From the NCBI GenBank assembly GCA_963738665.1, contig CAVTXL010000002.1:186001-250000 (forward strand): DNA of 64,000 nucleotides, given 5' to 3'. This document shows, piece by piece, positions 1-7,537 of this stretch (the stretch's first letter is position 1; each line of letters begins with the position of its first letter). The notes beneath the pieces are model-generated. The model did no database searches, was not told where the DNA came from, and saw only the letters and a program-made list of their open reading frames with translations. A program made the translations under genes and the position numbers. The stretch is from JABDGM01 sp963738665. Lineage in GTDB: Bacteria > Planctomycetota > Planctomycetia > Pirellulales > Lacipirellulaceae.

Positions 1-720
1 CTTATCGGCCGGCGTGCGAATGCGGATTTCGCGCTCTTCGTCTTCGTCCTCTTCCTCCTCGTCTTCGTCCTCTTCCTCGTCGTACGCCGCTTCGTCGTCA
101 AATTCATCCTCTAGGTCGGTTTTCACGCGACGAATTCTTTTCGAGCCGCCTTGGCCGAGTTGGCCGACTTGTAGAAGCGAGCGGCCGGTGACGCTGGTGG
201 TGGCCGCGGCCGCTTTGAATACGAAATAGTCGGTGGACAACAACAGGCCGGCCAGCACCACGCTGAATGCGAAGATGTACGAGCCTGCGTGTGCGAAATG
301 AGCTTCGAGCAGCGCCCGGCCCATCGCGCCGACGTAACCACCGGCGCCGGCCATGGGTCCCGGCGACCAATTCGGCGCAGCCATCGAGGCCAGCGTCGTG
401 AGTCCGACGAGCGATACGGCCCAGCCCACCGCCCGCAGCACGGGCTGGTCGATCTCGCGCCGCCGCACGAGCAGCACCGTCAGCACGGCGAGCGAACCCA
501 CGAGGTACCACGCCCCGTAGCCCAGGCTTTCAAACAGATAATGGGCGCTGGCAGCCCCGGTTCGGCCGCACGCGTTGTGTACGGTTTCACTCGCCGGCCA
601 GGTGAGCGTGCCAGGCGGATCGGCGACGTCGTACGTCCACAGGGCCACGCCCAGGAAAACGACCAGGGCCGACAACGTGAGCGCGCACAAGTCGAGCTTC
701 AGACTGCGTTCTTCAAACAT
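1..720 (-). CDS. ftsK: DNA translocase FtsK, N-terminal part (runs off the window)
   Basis: The reading frame starts at the ATG complementary to 718-720 and stays open to base 1, giving 240 codons. It begins MFEERSLKLDLCALTLSALV and shows four hydrophobic segments (about residues 10-30, 65-85, 97-112, 140-165), the layout of the FtsK/SpoIIIE 4TM domain that anchors the translocase at the division septum. The membrane part is followed by a basic stretch (KRIRRVK) and then a very acidic linker of about 35 residues, mostly Glu and Asp. The motor and gamma domains would lie outside the window. The 4TM pattern and linker support the call; the ATPase motifs cannot be seen, so a different 4TM membrane protein is not fully excluded. 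Confidence 0.8.
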   Translation of the reverse strand, partial: MFEERSLKLDLCALTLSALVVFLGVALWTYDVADPPGTLTWPASETVHNACGRTGAASAHYLFESLGYGAWYLVGSLAVLTVLLVRRREIDQPVLRAVGWAVSLVGLTTLASMAAPNWSPGPMAGAGGYVGAMGRALLEAHFAHAGSYIFAFSVVLAGLLLSTDYFVFKAAAATTSVTGRSLLQVGQLGQGGSKRIRRVKTDLEDEFDDEAAYDEEEDEDEEEEDEDEEREIRIRTPADK

Positions 721-1079
721 CGGGACGTGTAGTGACAGGCGGCTCGCCTGTCAGGACGGGGCAGGCAGGCGAATGGACCCGCGACCCCAACAACGAGTTA
801 GTCAGGGCACGTCCATGCCCGAGGAGCTATCCGTAGCGGATGGGTGCGGCGCGTGCGCCACACTTCCTTACGTTTCGGACGTTGCTAGCAACCGACGCCA
901 CAATCGCCGCCCGCGACGTTAGCTCTTACGTGGTGGCTACTTGAAGTATCTCCGTCCCAGTACGGATGACTAGCAGGACTGGCTGCGGGCGACCGCATCT
1001 TGGGAGAAAGAGAACCGACCATGGCACTACGACCGTTACAACTGTTCGGATCGCACCGATGGACGCTGAAACGATGTTG
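721..1079. other. Intergenic gap between truB and ftsK, with one hairpin
   Basis: No convincing gene is visible. Bases 733-753 form a perfect 9-bp stem (TGACAGGCG / CGCCTGTCA) with a 3-base loop, just upstream of the ftsK start on the opposite strand. It lacks a T-run, so it is not a clear terminator. The rest looks like non-coding DNA. Confidence 0.6.
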
Positions 1080-1973
1080 TCATACCAAGTTGAGCACGGG
1101 CCAAAGTTCGGCCGGCCGCTTCTCGACGACAATCGCTGTGAGCCTGCCGCTTAAATCGATTGCTGCCAATTCAATGGGCTCATTAGGCGCACAACCGGCC
1201 GGATTCTGGACTGTCTGTTGTGCGGCAATCGGTTGGCCGTGGCGAAGTCTTTCCAGTTCCGCTTCGTTCACGGCGACGCGCGGCATCTCGGGCAGCGCGG
1301 TGAGTGCGGGCAGAAGGTGATGGTGTATCGAATCCGCCGTCAGCTCGTCCGGCCGCACTGCCTCTTCGACACAAAATCCACCGATCGCCGTCCGCACTAG
1401 CGCCGACATCACGGCCGCCGTGCCCAAAGCTTCCGCCACGTCGCGGCCGAGCGAACGGGCGTAGGTACCGCTGCCGCATTCGATTTCGAGTCCTAACTCA
1501 GGATATTCGTAACGCCGCAGCGCGAGGCTGTGCACAATCACCCGCCGCGGGGCCAGCTCGACCGGCTTGCCCTGCCGGGCGAGTGCGTAGGCCCGCCGGC
1601 CGGAGACTTTCACCGCCGAGTGGGCCGGCGGCCGCTGCATGATTTCGCCTACAAACGCCGGCAGCGCCACATCAACTTCGCTCCGGGACGGCCTCCTGGC
1701 TCCGACCAGCCGCGCGACCTCACCGTCCACATCGTCCGTTGGGCTTTGGCAGCCAAGCAGAAACGTGGCCCGATAGCACTTCGGCATCCGCTGCACGTAC
1801 TGGACGAGCCGCGTCGCCGCACCTACGCAAATTACCAGCACGCCGGCTGCTAGCGGATCGAGCGTTCCGGCATGGCCGCAACGAGCCGGCCGGGTCAATC
1901 GCTCGGCGCGGTTCACCACATCGCGCGACGTGACGCCGGACGGCTTGTTCACGTTCAGAATTCCGCACAACAT
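1080..1973 (-). CDS. truB: tRNA pseudouridine-55 synthase TruB
   Basis: TruB converts U55 in the T-loop of tRNAs to pseudouridine. From the ATG at 1971-1973 the protein is 297 residues and begins MLCGILNVNKPSGVTS, the usual TruB N-terminus. GHAGTLDPLAAGVL holds the catalytic Asp, and GSGTYARSLGRDVAEALG is the conserved RNA-binding segment. A longer open frame reaches to 2060, but those residues show no TruB similarity and lie in low-complexity DNA, so I chose the shorter start. No strong ribosome-binding site is visible. The gene has no close same-strand partner upstream. Confidence 0.95.
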   Translation of the reverse strand: MLCGILNVNKPSGVTSRDVVNRAERLTRPARCGHAGTLDPLAAGVLVICVGAATRLVQYVQRMPKCYRATFLLGCQSPTDDVDGEVARLVGARRPSRSEVDVALPAFVGEIMQRPPAHSAVKVSGRRAYALARQGKPVELAPRRVIVHSLALRRYEYPELGLEIECGSGTYARSLGRDVAEALGTAAVMSALVRTAIGGFCVEEAVRPDELTADSIHHHLLPALTALPEMPRVAVNEAELERLRHGQPIAAQQTVQNPAGCAPNEPIELAAIDLSGRLTAIVVEKRPAELWPVLNLV

Positions 1974-2182
1974 GCTCAATGCTCGATGCTCGTTAACGGA
2001 TGCGGGATGTTCGTCGTGGGATACCTGATAAGTGGCAAGCGAGAATACGGAGCTTGCCACTTCAGCCTTCTATCCAGGCTATCCAGCATCCAGCATCCAA
2101 CCCCCCGCATCCAGCCCCCCCACATCCAGCGCCCTTTCGCGGCATCTGTACATCCACCACGCTCCGTGTATAGTAAGCATTT

Positions 2183-2653
2183 ATGAAATGCCCCTTCTGC
2201 CGCGTCGATAACGACCGGGTGATCGACTCCCGTTCGAGCCAGGATGGTCTGGCGATCAGGCGGCGGCGCGAGTGCGTCCACTGCGGCCGCCGATTCACAA
2301 CCTACGAACGGCCCGAAGAGACTACAATCAAAGTCATCAAGAAGGACGGTTCACGCGTCCCATTCGAGCGCGAAAAGATTAAACGTGGCCTGGAACGGGC
2401 CTGCTGGAAGCGGCCGATCAGCACGCGGCAAATCGAGACCACGACCACCGCCATCGAAAACGACGTTTACGCCCACTTTGAGAGTGAGGTGGAAAGCCGA
2501 GAGCTGGGCGAGCTGGTGATGCGATATCTCCGCGACCTGGACGCCGTGGCCTTCGTCCGCTTCGCCAGCGTCTACCGCCAATTCAACGACGTCTACGACT
2601 TCTTCGAAGAACTCCGCCCGATGCTCGACGGCACCCGCAAGACGCCACGCTAG
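2183..2653 (+). CDS. nrdR: Transcriptional repressor NrdR
   Basis: NrdR represses ribonucleotide reductase operons by sensing ATP/dATP. The 156-residue protein has the normal family length. It opens with the zinc ribbon MKCPFCRVDNDRVIDSR, with the second Cys pair in CVHCGRRF, and then carries the ATP-cone (VIKKDGSRVPFEREKIKRGL). FVRFASVYRQF near the C-terminus is also characteristic. It is divergent from truB; no ribonucleotide reductase gene is in the window, so the regulated operon is elsewhere. Confidence 0.97.
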   Translation: MKCPFCRVDNDRVIDSRSSQDGLAIRRRRECVHCGRRFTTYERPEETTIKVIKKDGSRVPFEREKIKRGLERACWKRPISTRQIETTTTAIENDVYAHFESEVESRELGELVMRYLRDLDAVAFVRFASVYRQFNDVYDFFEELRPMLDGTRKTPR

Positions 2654-2908
2654 TGTAGCCCGCGCGCTCTGCGAGCGGAAATCGGTGTAACCCCGCTCGC
2701 TTCGTTTCGCTGACTTCGACGAGCTCCCTTCGGGTCTGAGCCCAGCGGTCGAAGACATTCGAGCTGAGCTGACAGCCGAAGCCGCGAACGGAAATTCAAG
2801 GAGCGAAGCGAGTTGAAGACAAACTCACCTTCTTCCCCCTCTCCCTGTCTCCTTGTCTTGCCTCCAAACGGCGTTTAGAATCGTCTTTTCCGCGGTACTT
2901 CGCGCACC
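2654..2908. other. Intergenic DNA without a recognisable gene
   Basis: The stretch contains short GAGCGAAGCGAGT / GCTCGCTTCG-type inverted segments that recur elsewhere in the window. No reading frame looks coding. Confidence 0.5.
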
Positions 2909-2946
2909 GGGGCGGTAGCTCCGTTGGGAGAGCGCTGCGTTCGCAA
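2909..2946 (+). pseudogene. 5' half of a tRNA-Ala gene (truncated copy)
   Basis: These 38 bases match positions 1-38 of the intact tRNA-Ala at 4078-4150 with one difference (A to C in the D-loop). They cover the acceptor 5' strand, the D-arm and the anticodon stem-loop up to TTCGCAA. Identity stops exactly at the end of the anticodon loop, where the sequence turns into unrelated CGAAAATGCC. It cannot fold into a tRNA. The break lies at the crossover position used by the element at 4109-15816, so it looks like a scar of another integration event. Confidence 0.85.
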
Positions 2947-3020
2947 CGAAAATGCCGCAATTCGAAATAGCCTGTGATTTAAGGCGCTTCTGAACATATC
3001 GCGTTTTACAGCGGTTCTGA

Positions 3021-3070
3021 AACTGGTCCAATCTGGTCCAATCTGATCCAGACTGGTCCACACTGGTAGG
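3021..3070. repeat. Five tandem 10-bp repeats (NNCTGGTCCA)
   Basis: The units are AACTGGTCCA, ATCTGGTCCA, ATCTGATCCA, GACTGGTCCA and CACTGGTAGG, in perfect 10-bp register, so every copy lies on the same face of the helix. They start 75 bp after the break in the tRNA half. Iterons or arm-type integrase sites of a lost element are plausible; the function is inference. Confidence 0.8.
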
Positions 3071-3086
3071 TGCAAGGGTTCGGGTT

Positions 3087-3128
3087 CAAGGGTGCAGGGC
3101 AAAGTTAGGCTAGAAATCTGCACCCTTG
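3087..3128. repeat. 11-bp inverted repeat (hairpin)
   Basis: CAAGGGTGCAG at 3087-3097 is the exact reverse complement of CTGCACCCTTG at 3118-3128. It lies between the tandem 10-bp repeats and the PEP-CTERM gene. No T-run follows, so it is not clearly a terminator. Confidence 0.55.
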
Positions 3129-3180
3129 CTGGAGCGAGAAATTTGGCTGTTGCGTGACATTTCAGCCGCAATCAGGCCGT

Positions 3181-3202
3181 TATAATAGCAACTGAAAGGT
3201 GG
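3181..3202 (+). promoter_or_regulatory. Consensus -10 box and ribosome-binding site of the PEP-CTERM gene
   Basis: TATAAT at 3181-3186 is a perfect -10 hexamer. No good -35 box lies at 16-18 bp. AAGGTGG at 3196-3202 is a suitable Shine-Dalgarno sequence four bases before the ATG at 3207. Confidence 0.45.
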
Positions 3203-3206
3203 CAGA

Positions 3207-3906
3207 ATGAAGCACTTAGCGCCAATTATCTTACTGTTCGCGAGCAACGCCGCTTTCGCCGGTTCGATTCGCTACGAATTGCCATCTCTTCTTGGCGAGC
3301 AAATCTACGATGGCTCCCTGACAATATGGAGGCGCTGGGGCTCAGGTTGAAACACCGTTCGGCTTCTATGCAGTAGAAGAAGCCACGCTTGTCGTTGAGG
3401 GACACGTCTCGCCAGGGATTGCGCACGGAGATGGCGTGATTCGAGAGAACGCTACCTTCGACCTGCTGCCAAAGGTCACTTTCCTTCCGAACTTCGTCAA
3501 TTCGATCGAGTTTTCCACTGACCCAACCCCAGCGACGTTGAGATTCGAGACGGCGTACTCGTATCCGTTCGTTCCCCAAACAGTTCCTTTGCCAAATCCC
3601 GATGGCTACCCGCCCGTATCGTTTGCCATCTACTTGTGGGTTGGTCCCGGTTCTGGCACACAGTTCCCGCCATTGCTTGGCTCTCCTGATGATATACTGT
3701 CCTCTGGCATCATCGTGGACGTGCCTATTGTCGCTCAAATCGAATCGGCTTACATCATCCTGAGCGGTTCGAGCATCGTCCCGGAGCCAAGTAGTATTGC
3801 CTTGGTCTGCGGATTGGCCGTTCTGCTTATCCGTTGTCGAACTCCCTTGGCTCGGCGACGTGCGACGGGTAAGATCAAGGCTCTTTCGTGGAGTGCCGTG
3901 GTCTAG
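3207..3906 (+). pseudogene. PEP-CTERM sorting-signal protein, frameshifted
   Basis: The ATG at 3207 starts a secretion signal (MKHLAPIILLFASNAAFAGS), but this frame stops at 3348-3350. The body continues in another frame that is open from about 3322 to the stop at 3904-3906. Its C-terminus has VPEPSSIAL, a hydrophobic stretch and Arg residues: the PEP-CTERM signal recognised by exosortase. The joined product would be about 230 residues. One indel in 3319-3350 accounts for the break; since similar breaks occur in essential genes here, sequencing error is possible. The extracellular role is unknown. Confidence 0.75.
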
Positions 3907-4077
3907 TTACCGCAGAAGCCAATTATGCGGGTACCTCTGCATTGCGGGTGGGAGCGGCAATGCATCGTTTAGAGGTTAGGTCGGTGGTTCCCGCGGTGGG
4001 GAAGGGTGCAATTCGGGGTGCAATCCTCCCGCGCCCACTTCAATATGCTTCACAAAGCGTGAATGCCAAACAATTTA
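3907..4077. other. Short gap upstream of the tRNA-Ala gene
   Basis: No gene is visible. The segment GGGGTGCAATCCTCCCGCGCCCA near 4016-4039 looks a little like a tRNA 3' end, but no matching acceptor or D-arm precedes it. Confidence 0.4.
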
Positions 4078-4150
4078 GGGGCGGTAGCTCAGTTGGGAGA
4101 GCGCTGCGTTCGCAATGCAGAGGTCGAGGGTTCAACTCCCTTCCGCTCCA
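4078..4150 (+). tRNA. tRNA-Ala (anticodon CGC)
   Basis: The 73 bases fold as a full cloverleaf: acceptor GGGGCGG/CCGCTCC with one G-U pair, D-stem GCTC/GAGC, anticodon stem CTGCG/TGCAG, loop TTCGCAA with anticodon CGC at 4111-4113, variable loop AGGTC, and T-stem GAGGG/CCCTT with loop TTCAACT. It ends with the discriminator A; CCA is not encoded. The 3' half is the attachment site of the following mobile element and is intact, so the gene should remain functional. Confidence 0.96.
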
Positions 4151-4152
4151 CT
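4109..4152 (+). repeat. attL: 44-bp direct repeat inside tRNA-Ala
   Basis: The segment from the anticodon loop (TTCGCAATGC...) to two bases past the tRNA is repeated at 15773-15816 with a single mismatch (A at 4134, G at 15798, in the T-loop). Such a repeat is the hallmark of integration by a tyrosine recombinase at a tRNA gene. Confidence 0.93.
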
Positions 4153-4190
4153 CGTTGTAAGTCTTTTGCTGATTAGCCCTTCGAGGCGAC

Positions 4191-4243
4191 CTACCGATGG
4201 TCGGTAGTGCAGCTTGCTTCAAGGAAACCTACCCATTGGGTAG
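4191..4243. repeat. Left-end inverted repeats with CTACC/GGTAG motifs (candidate integrase arm sites)
   Basis: Two hairpins lie between attL and the integrase: CTACCGA (4191-4197) / TCGGTAG (4201-4207), and CTACCC (4229-4234) / GGGTAG (4238-4243). The same CTACCC and GGGTAG hexamers recur beside attR (15672-15718). Sharing between the two ends fits arm-type binding sites; the second hairpin is followed by CTTTT and could also act as a terminator. Confidence 0.6.
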
Positions 4244-4831
4244 CTTTTCCGCCACTTGAAGGAGTTGCCATGCCCGCCAAAGTAGCAAAACCTGCCCGTT
4301 ACTGCCGTCAGGTTGAGAAGGGCCGAGCCGATCGGGCGTACACGATCATCGCTGGCCAGCGTGTTCACCTGGGGGCGTACGGCTCGCCCGCCAGTTACGA
4401 GCGCTACACAAAAGCCGTCAATCGGCCTGCCGACAAACCGGCCGCGGAACCGGCGCCCGTGGCGTTCACCGTGACGATGCTGTTGGCGGCGTATCTCGAA
4501 TTTGCCATCGCCGCTACGGCGGCGTCAAAGCGATGGAAGTAGTCCATGCGAAGCTGGCCGCAAAAGTTCTACGTCGCACGCATGGCAACATCTTAGCCCG
4601 CGACTTCGGCCCCAAGGCGTTTAAGACGATGCGGCGAGCCATGATCGACACGGGCTGGTCCCGCGCCTACATTGCCGAGCAGTGTGCTCGGGTTAAACGG
4701 ATTGTTAGCTGGGGAGTAAGTGAGGAAATCCTGCCCGCGGGCGCCCGCCATGCTCTTGATGCCGTTCCCCCGCTGGCCCTGGGGGAATTTAACGTCCGGG
4801 AAACAAAACCCGTTCGGCCGATAGAGGACGC

Positions 4832-4839
4832 CATTATCG
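4832..4839. repeat. Target-site duplication CATTATCG (left copy)
   Basis: The 8-bp word is repeated at 6177-6184, immediately outside the opposite end of the insertion sequence. Eight bases is the usual duplication of the IS256 family. Confidence 0.85.
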
Positions 4840-6176
4840 GATAGCGTCCCACCGATTCTGTAACTGCTAGCGATGCGACGAATCGCCGGCCTGTTTGAAA
4901 GAGGGCGGGTCACGCTTGGTTTCCTAGAATTGTTTAACTCACAATTTAAGGAGACCCAATCATGACCCACCAAGCTCATCCTAGCATTACGAATGAAGCT
5001 GTCCAGTTGCTCGCCGAGCATGGCTTTGACGGCATGGCGCGGGCGATGGAACTACTCATCAACGAATGCATGAAGATCGAACGGCAACAAGCGCTCGGCG
5101 TGGGACCATATCAGCGCGGCAATGCGCGGCATGGCCAGGCCAACGGCTTCAAGCCGCGACGGCTCAAGACGCGGGTCGGCCAGTTGCAACTCGCCGTGCC
5201 GCAGGTCCGCGGCGCGAAGTTCTACCCGAGCGTCCTGGAACGCGGCAGTCGCAGTGAGAAAGCGCTTCGCCTGGCCCTCGCGGAGATGTACGTGCAAGGC
5301 GTGTCGACCAGCAAGGTCACGAAGATCACTGAAGAACTGTGTGGCTGCGAAATATCCTCCAGCGACGTCAGCCGGGCCACGGCGCTGTTGGATGAAGACT
5401 TGGCGAAGTGGCGAAACCGGCCCCTCGGGCAGGTGAAATACCTGATCCTGGACGCCCGCTATGAGAAGATTCGCGAGGGGGGCCGAATCGTGGACTGCTC
5501 GGTATTACTAGCGATTGGCGTGGATGCCGAGGGCCGCCGCAGCGTGCTGGGCGTGAGTGTTTCGCTCAGTGAAGCGGAAGTTCATTGGCGTGAGTTCTTC
5601 AAGTCGCTCGTGGAGCGCGGGCTCTGCGGCATGGAGCTGATCACCAGCGACGCGCATGCCGGTTTGAAAGAAGCCCGCAAGGCCTGCTTTCCCGGCGTGC
5701 CCTGGCAGCGCTGCCAGTTCCACCTGATGCGCAATGCGATGGCTCACGTGCCGCGCGAGGAGATGAAAGGCGAGGTGATCGAAGATCTACAAAGCGTCCT
5801 CGACTCGGCCCACGAGCACACGGCCGGCGAACAGCTTGGGCGTGTGGTGCGTAAGTATCAGAAGACGGCGCAGAAGCTGGCCGCCTGGATGGAAGAGAAC
5901 GTGCCCGAAAGCTTCGCCGTGTTCCGCCTGCCGCCATCGCACCGCGTGCGACTGCGGACGACCAACATGCTGGAGCGCGTCAACAAGGAACTCAAACGCC
6001 GCACCCGCGTGGCGACCCTGTTCCCCAACGATGCGTCGCTGCTAAGATTGGTGACCGCCGTGCTGATGGAGCTCAGCGAAGAATGGGAGACCGGAAAACG
6101 TTATGTAACCTTCGAAACCAAGTGAGACCGCCCAAAATCACTCAGGCACTTTTACAGAAGAATTGGGATGGTATCA
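4840..6176 (+). mobile_element. IS256-family insertion sequence (1337 bp)
   Basis: The left end begins GATAGCGTCCCACCGATTCT; the reverse complement of the right end reads TGATACCATCCCAATTCTTC. Apart from a one-base offset they match at GATA, TCCCA and TTCTGTAA over about 25 bp, so they are the terminal inverted repeats. The 8-bp duplications CATTATCG flank it. It has one transposase gene and sits inside the integrase; excision with one duplication copy restores the integrase frame, so it inserted later than the island. Confidence 0.9.
4962..6125 (+). CDS. IS256-family transposase
   Basis: The 387-residue DDE transposase catalyses copy-out/paste-in movement of the surrounding IS. The acidic residues are seen in YLILDARYEKIR, LITSDAHAGLKEA and TTNMLERVNKELKRR; WQRCQFHLMRN is the family's conserved C/H motif between the second Asp and the Glu. 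Family proteins are about 390-410 residues, so it is full length and uninterrupted. AAGGAG lies ten bases before the ATG. It is flanked by the IS ends with about 120 bp and 50 bp of non-coding DNA, and is the only fully intact recombinase in the island. Confidence 0.96.
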   Translation: MTHQAHPSITNEAVQLLAEHGFDGMARAMELLINECMKIERQQALGVGPYQRGNARHGQANGFKPRRLKTRVGQLQLAVPQVRGAKFYPSVLERGSRSEKALRLALAEMYVQGVSTSKVTKITEELCGCEISSSDVSRATALLDEDLAKWRNRPLGQVKYLILDARYEKIREGGRIVDCSVLLAIGVDAEGRRSVLGVSVSLSEAEVHWREFFKSLVERGLCGMELITSDAHAGLKEARKACFPGVPWQRCQFHLMRNAMAHVPREEMKGEVIEDLQSVLDSAHEHTAGEQLGRVVRKYQKTAQKLAAWMEENVPESFAVFRLPPSHRVRLRTTNMLERVNKELKRRTRVATLFPNDASLLRLVTAVLMELSEEWETGKRYVTFETK

Positions 6177-6184
6177 CATTATCG
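6177..6184. repeat. Target-site duplication CATTATCG (right copy)
   Basis: Right copy of the word at 4832-4839. The integrase frame continues directly after it. Confidence 0.85.
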
Positions 6185-6922
6185 AAAAAACGATTGCGAA
6201 GGTGTCATCGAAGGTAGGCGATATGATTCGCATCATGCGGCTGAGCGGGATGCGATCGGCCGAGCTGTGCCAGTTGGCGGTCGAACATATTGATCGGAGC
6301 GGGGAAGTTTGGACATTCAGCCCACCACGACATAAGACGCAGCGGCACGGCAAGGCCCGGACGATTGCCATCGGCCCCCGGGCACAAGCGATACTGGCGA
6401 AGTATCTATTCCGCTCCCCGTGCTTCCGCTACACGACGGCCAGTTTCCGGCGGGCGATTCATGGCGACTTGCGACCGGGCGTTTACGCATTCGACGTTGC
6501 AGGACGTGCCGGCCGCGGAGCTGACACCCGCCCAGCGCAAAGAGCTGGCCCGGTGGCGGTCGAAAAACCGCTGGTCGCCTAATCGGATTCGACACACGGC
6601 GGCCACGGCGATACGCGAGAAGTTCGGCCTGGACGTTGCGCAGAGCACGCTCGGGCATTCTCGCGCGGACACGACACAAATCTATGCAGAATTGAATCAG
6701 CAAAAGGCCCGCGAGGTCGCACTTAAAATTGGATAGTTGACTTTTTGCGCAAAAAAGTTTATGATGGTTTCGGAATGGCAGGGCTGGTGATGGCCGCACA
6801 GGAAGTGCGGAAAGCCAGCTTAATCCTCTCCACACCAGTACGCCGGACTCCGCGAAACGCTTACGGCGCCGCGGTTTGACAACGGATCGACGACGACCGG
6901 GCCGAAAAAAAGCATTGTGTAG

Positions 6923-7069
6923 ATGCTGAATAAGGATGGGAAGGAGTGCCACGATACGATCGCGCAACACGGACAGCCACCGAGGGCTAAGAAGGTTGGC
7001 GCTGTCGGGCTATGGGCGACTGCTTTGCGGCGACTGCTCCGTAACACCGATTATCACCTTGAGTGGTGA
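6923..7069 (+). CDS. Possible 48-residue protein of unknown function
   Basis: An ATG at 6923 opens a 48-codon frame ending at 7067-7069 (starts MLNKDGKECHDTIAQHGQPP, then RAKKVGAVGLWATALRRLLR). It lies between the integrase remnant and the hairpin. It looks slightly like the tail of a recombinase-type DNA-binding region but is too short to assign. It may not be expressed. The rest of 6737-7088 holds nothing recognisable. Confidence 0.25.
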   Translation: MLNKDGKECHDTIAQHGQPPRAKKVGAVGLWATALRRLLRNTDYHLEW

Positions 7070-7088
7070 GGCGATTACCGCGGACACG

Positions 7089-7178
7089 GCGGCGACGTAT
7101 CGGCAGACGTGCACGTTTTTTCTCAGGACGGGCCAGCCCCGCCAGAAAACGTGCGCGAATCTGCCGGTACGTCGCCGC
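7089..7178. repeat. Long imperfect hairpin (two arms of about 35 bp)
   Basis: The arm at 7089-7123 (GCGGCGACGTATCGGCAGA...) pairs with 7144-7178, whose reverse complement reads GCGGCGACGTACCGGCAGA and continues to GCACGTTTTCT. Pairing is interrupted by a few mismatches and a small bulge; the loop is about 20 bases. It lies 39 bp before the DUF1580 gene, between the integration and replication modules. Candidate roles are a single-strand origin, a regulator-binding hairpin, or a small non-autonomous repeat. The structure is visible; the role is unknown. Confidence 0.8.
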
Positions 7179-7216
7179 TTTCTTTTTGGACTGCGGCGAC
7201 ATGGGGTAACAACCAC

Positions 7217-7393
7217 ATGCCGCAGTATCTTTCGCTTCGCGATGCTACACAGTTTTTGCCCGACCGCCCACACTACAACACCGTTCGCCGCTGGATGCAG
7301 GAAGGCTGCGCGGGCGTCAAGCTCCGCTCCGTGCGGTTCGGCGGCAAGCGACTCACCACGGCCGAATGGTGCGAAGAGTTCATTGCGCGGTGA
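7217..7393 (+). CDS. DUF1580-like small helix-turn-helix regulator (excisionase type)
   Basis: From the ATG at 7217 the 58-residue protein reads MPQYLSLRDATQFLPDRP, then NTVRRWMQEGCAGVKLRSV and FGGKRLTTAEWCEEFIAR. This matches my recollection of DUF1580, a planctomycete family of short proteins with a MerR/AlpA-like winged helix, often found with integrases. It probably binds DNA and controls excision or early transcription. An upstream in-frame start at 7109 lies inside the hairpin and is unlikely. No zinc-binding or other domain is present. Confidence 0.7.
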   Translation: MPQYLSLRDATQFLPDRPHYNTVRRWMQEGCAGVKLRSVRFGGKRLTTAEWCEEFIAR

Positions 7394-7537
7394 GCGAACG
7401 CGACGGCACCGGCTGTAGCGATCATTTTCATGCTGAAGCCAGGCTCGACGAGCTAGGCGTCTAACTTTTCCCGTCAAACGAAAAAGCCCGCGCGGCCATT
7501 TTTGCGAGGAGGCCGGCGGGCAAGGAGTCGAACTGCC

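Larger units (their letters stand above)
4270..6736 (+). pseudogene. int: Tyrosine-family integrase, split by IS256 and frameshifted
   Basis: The ATG at 4270 follows GAAGGAG. The product starts MPAKVAKPARYC with an N-terminal DNA-binding part, breaks frame near 4500-4520, and continues through LARDFGPKAFKTMRRAMID to the IS at 4840. Removing the IS and one target copy rejoins the frame exactly (IEDAIIEKTIAKV). The catalytic half follows: LSGMRSAEL (first Arg), HKTQRHGKARTI, a second frame break near 6455-6475, RIRHTAAT and LGHSRADTTQIYAE with the Tyr nucleophile. Between AKYLF and YTTASFRRAI about 60 residues found in related planctomycete integrases appear deleted (recalled family pattern, not aligned). 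The enzyme is almost certainly inactive as read. Confidence 0.9.

Noticed and set aside
3021..3070. Short direct repeats resembling a CRISPR array
   Set aside because: The units are contiguous 10-mers without spacers and no cas gene is near.
3985..4045. Possible second tRNA 3' fragment (AGGTCGGTGGTTC ... CCTCCCGCGCCCA)
   Set aside because: Only the T-arm-like words are present; no stem pairs correctly and no 5' half exists nearby.
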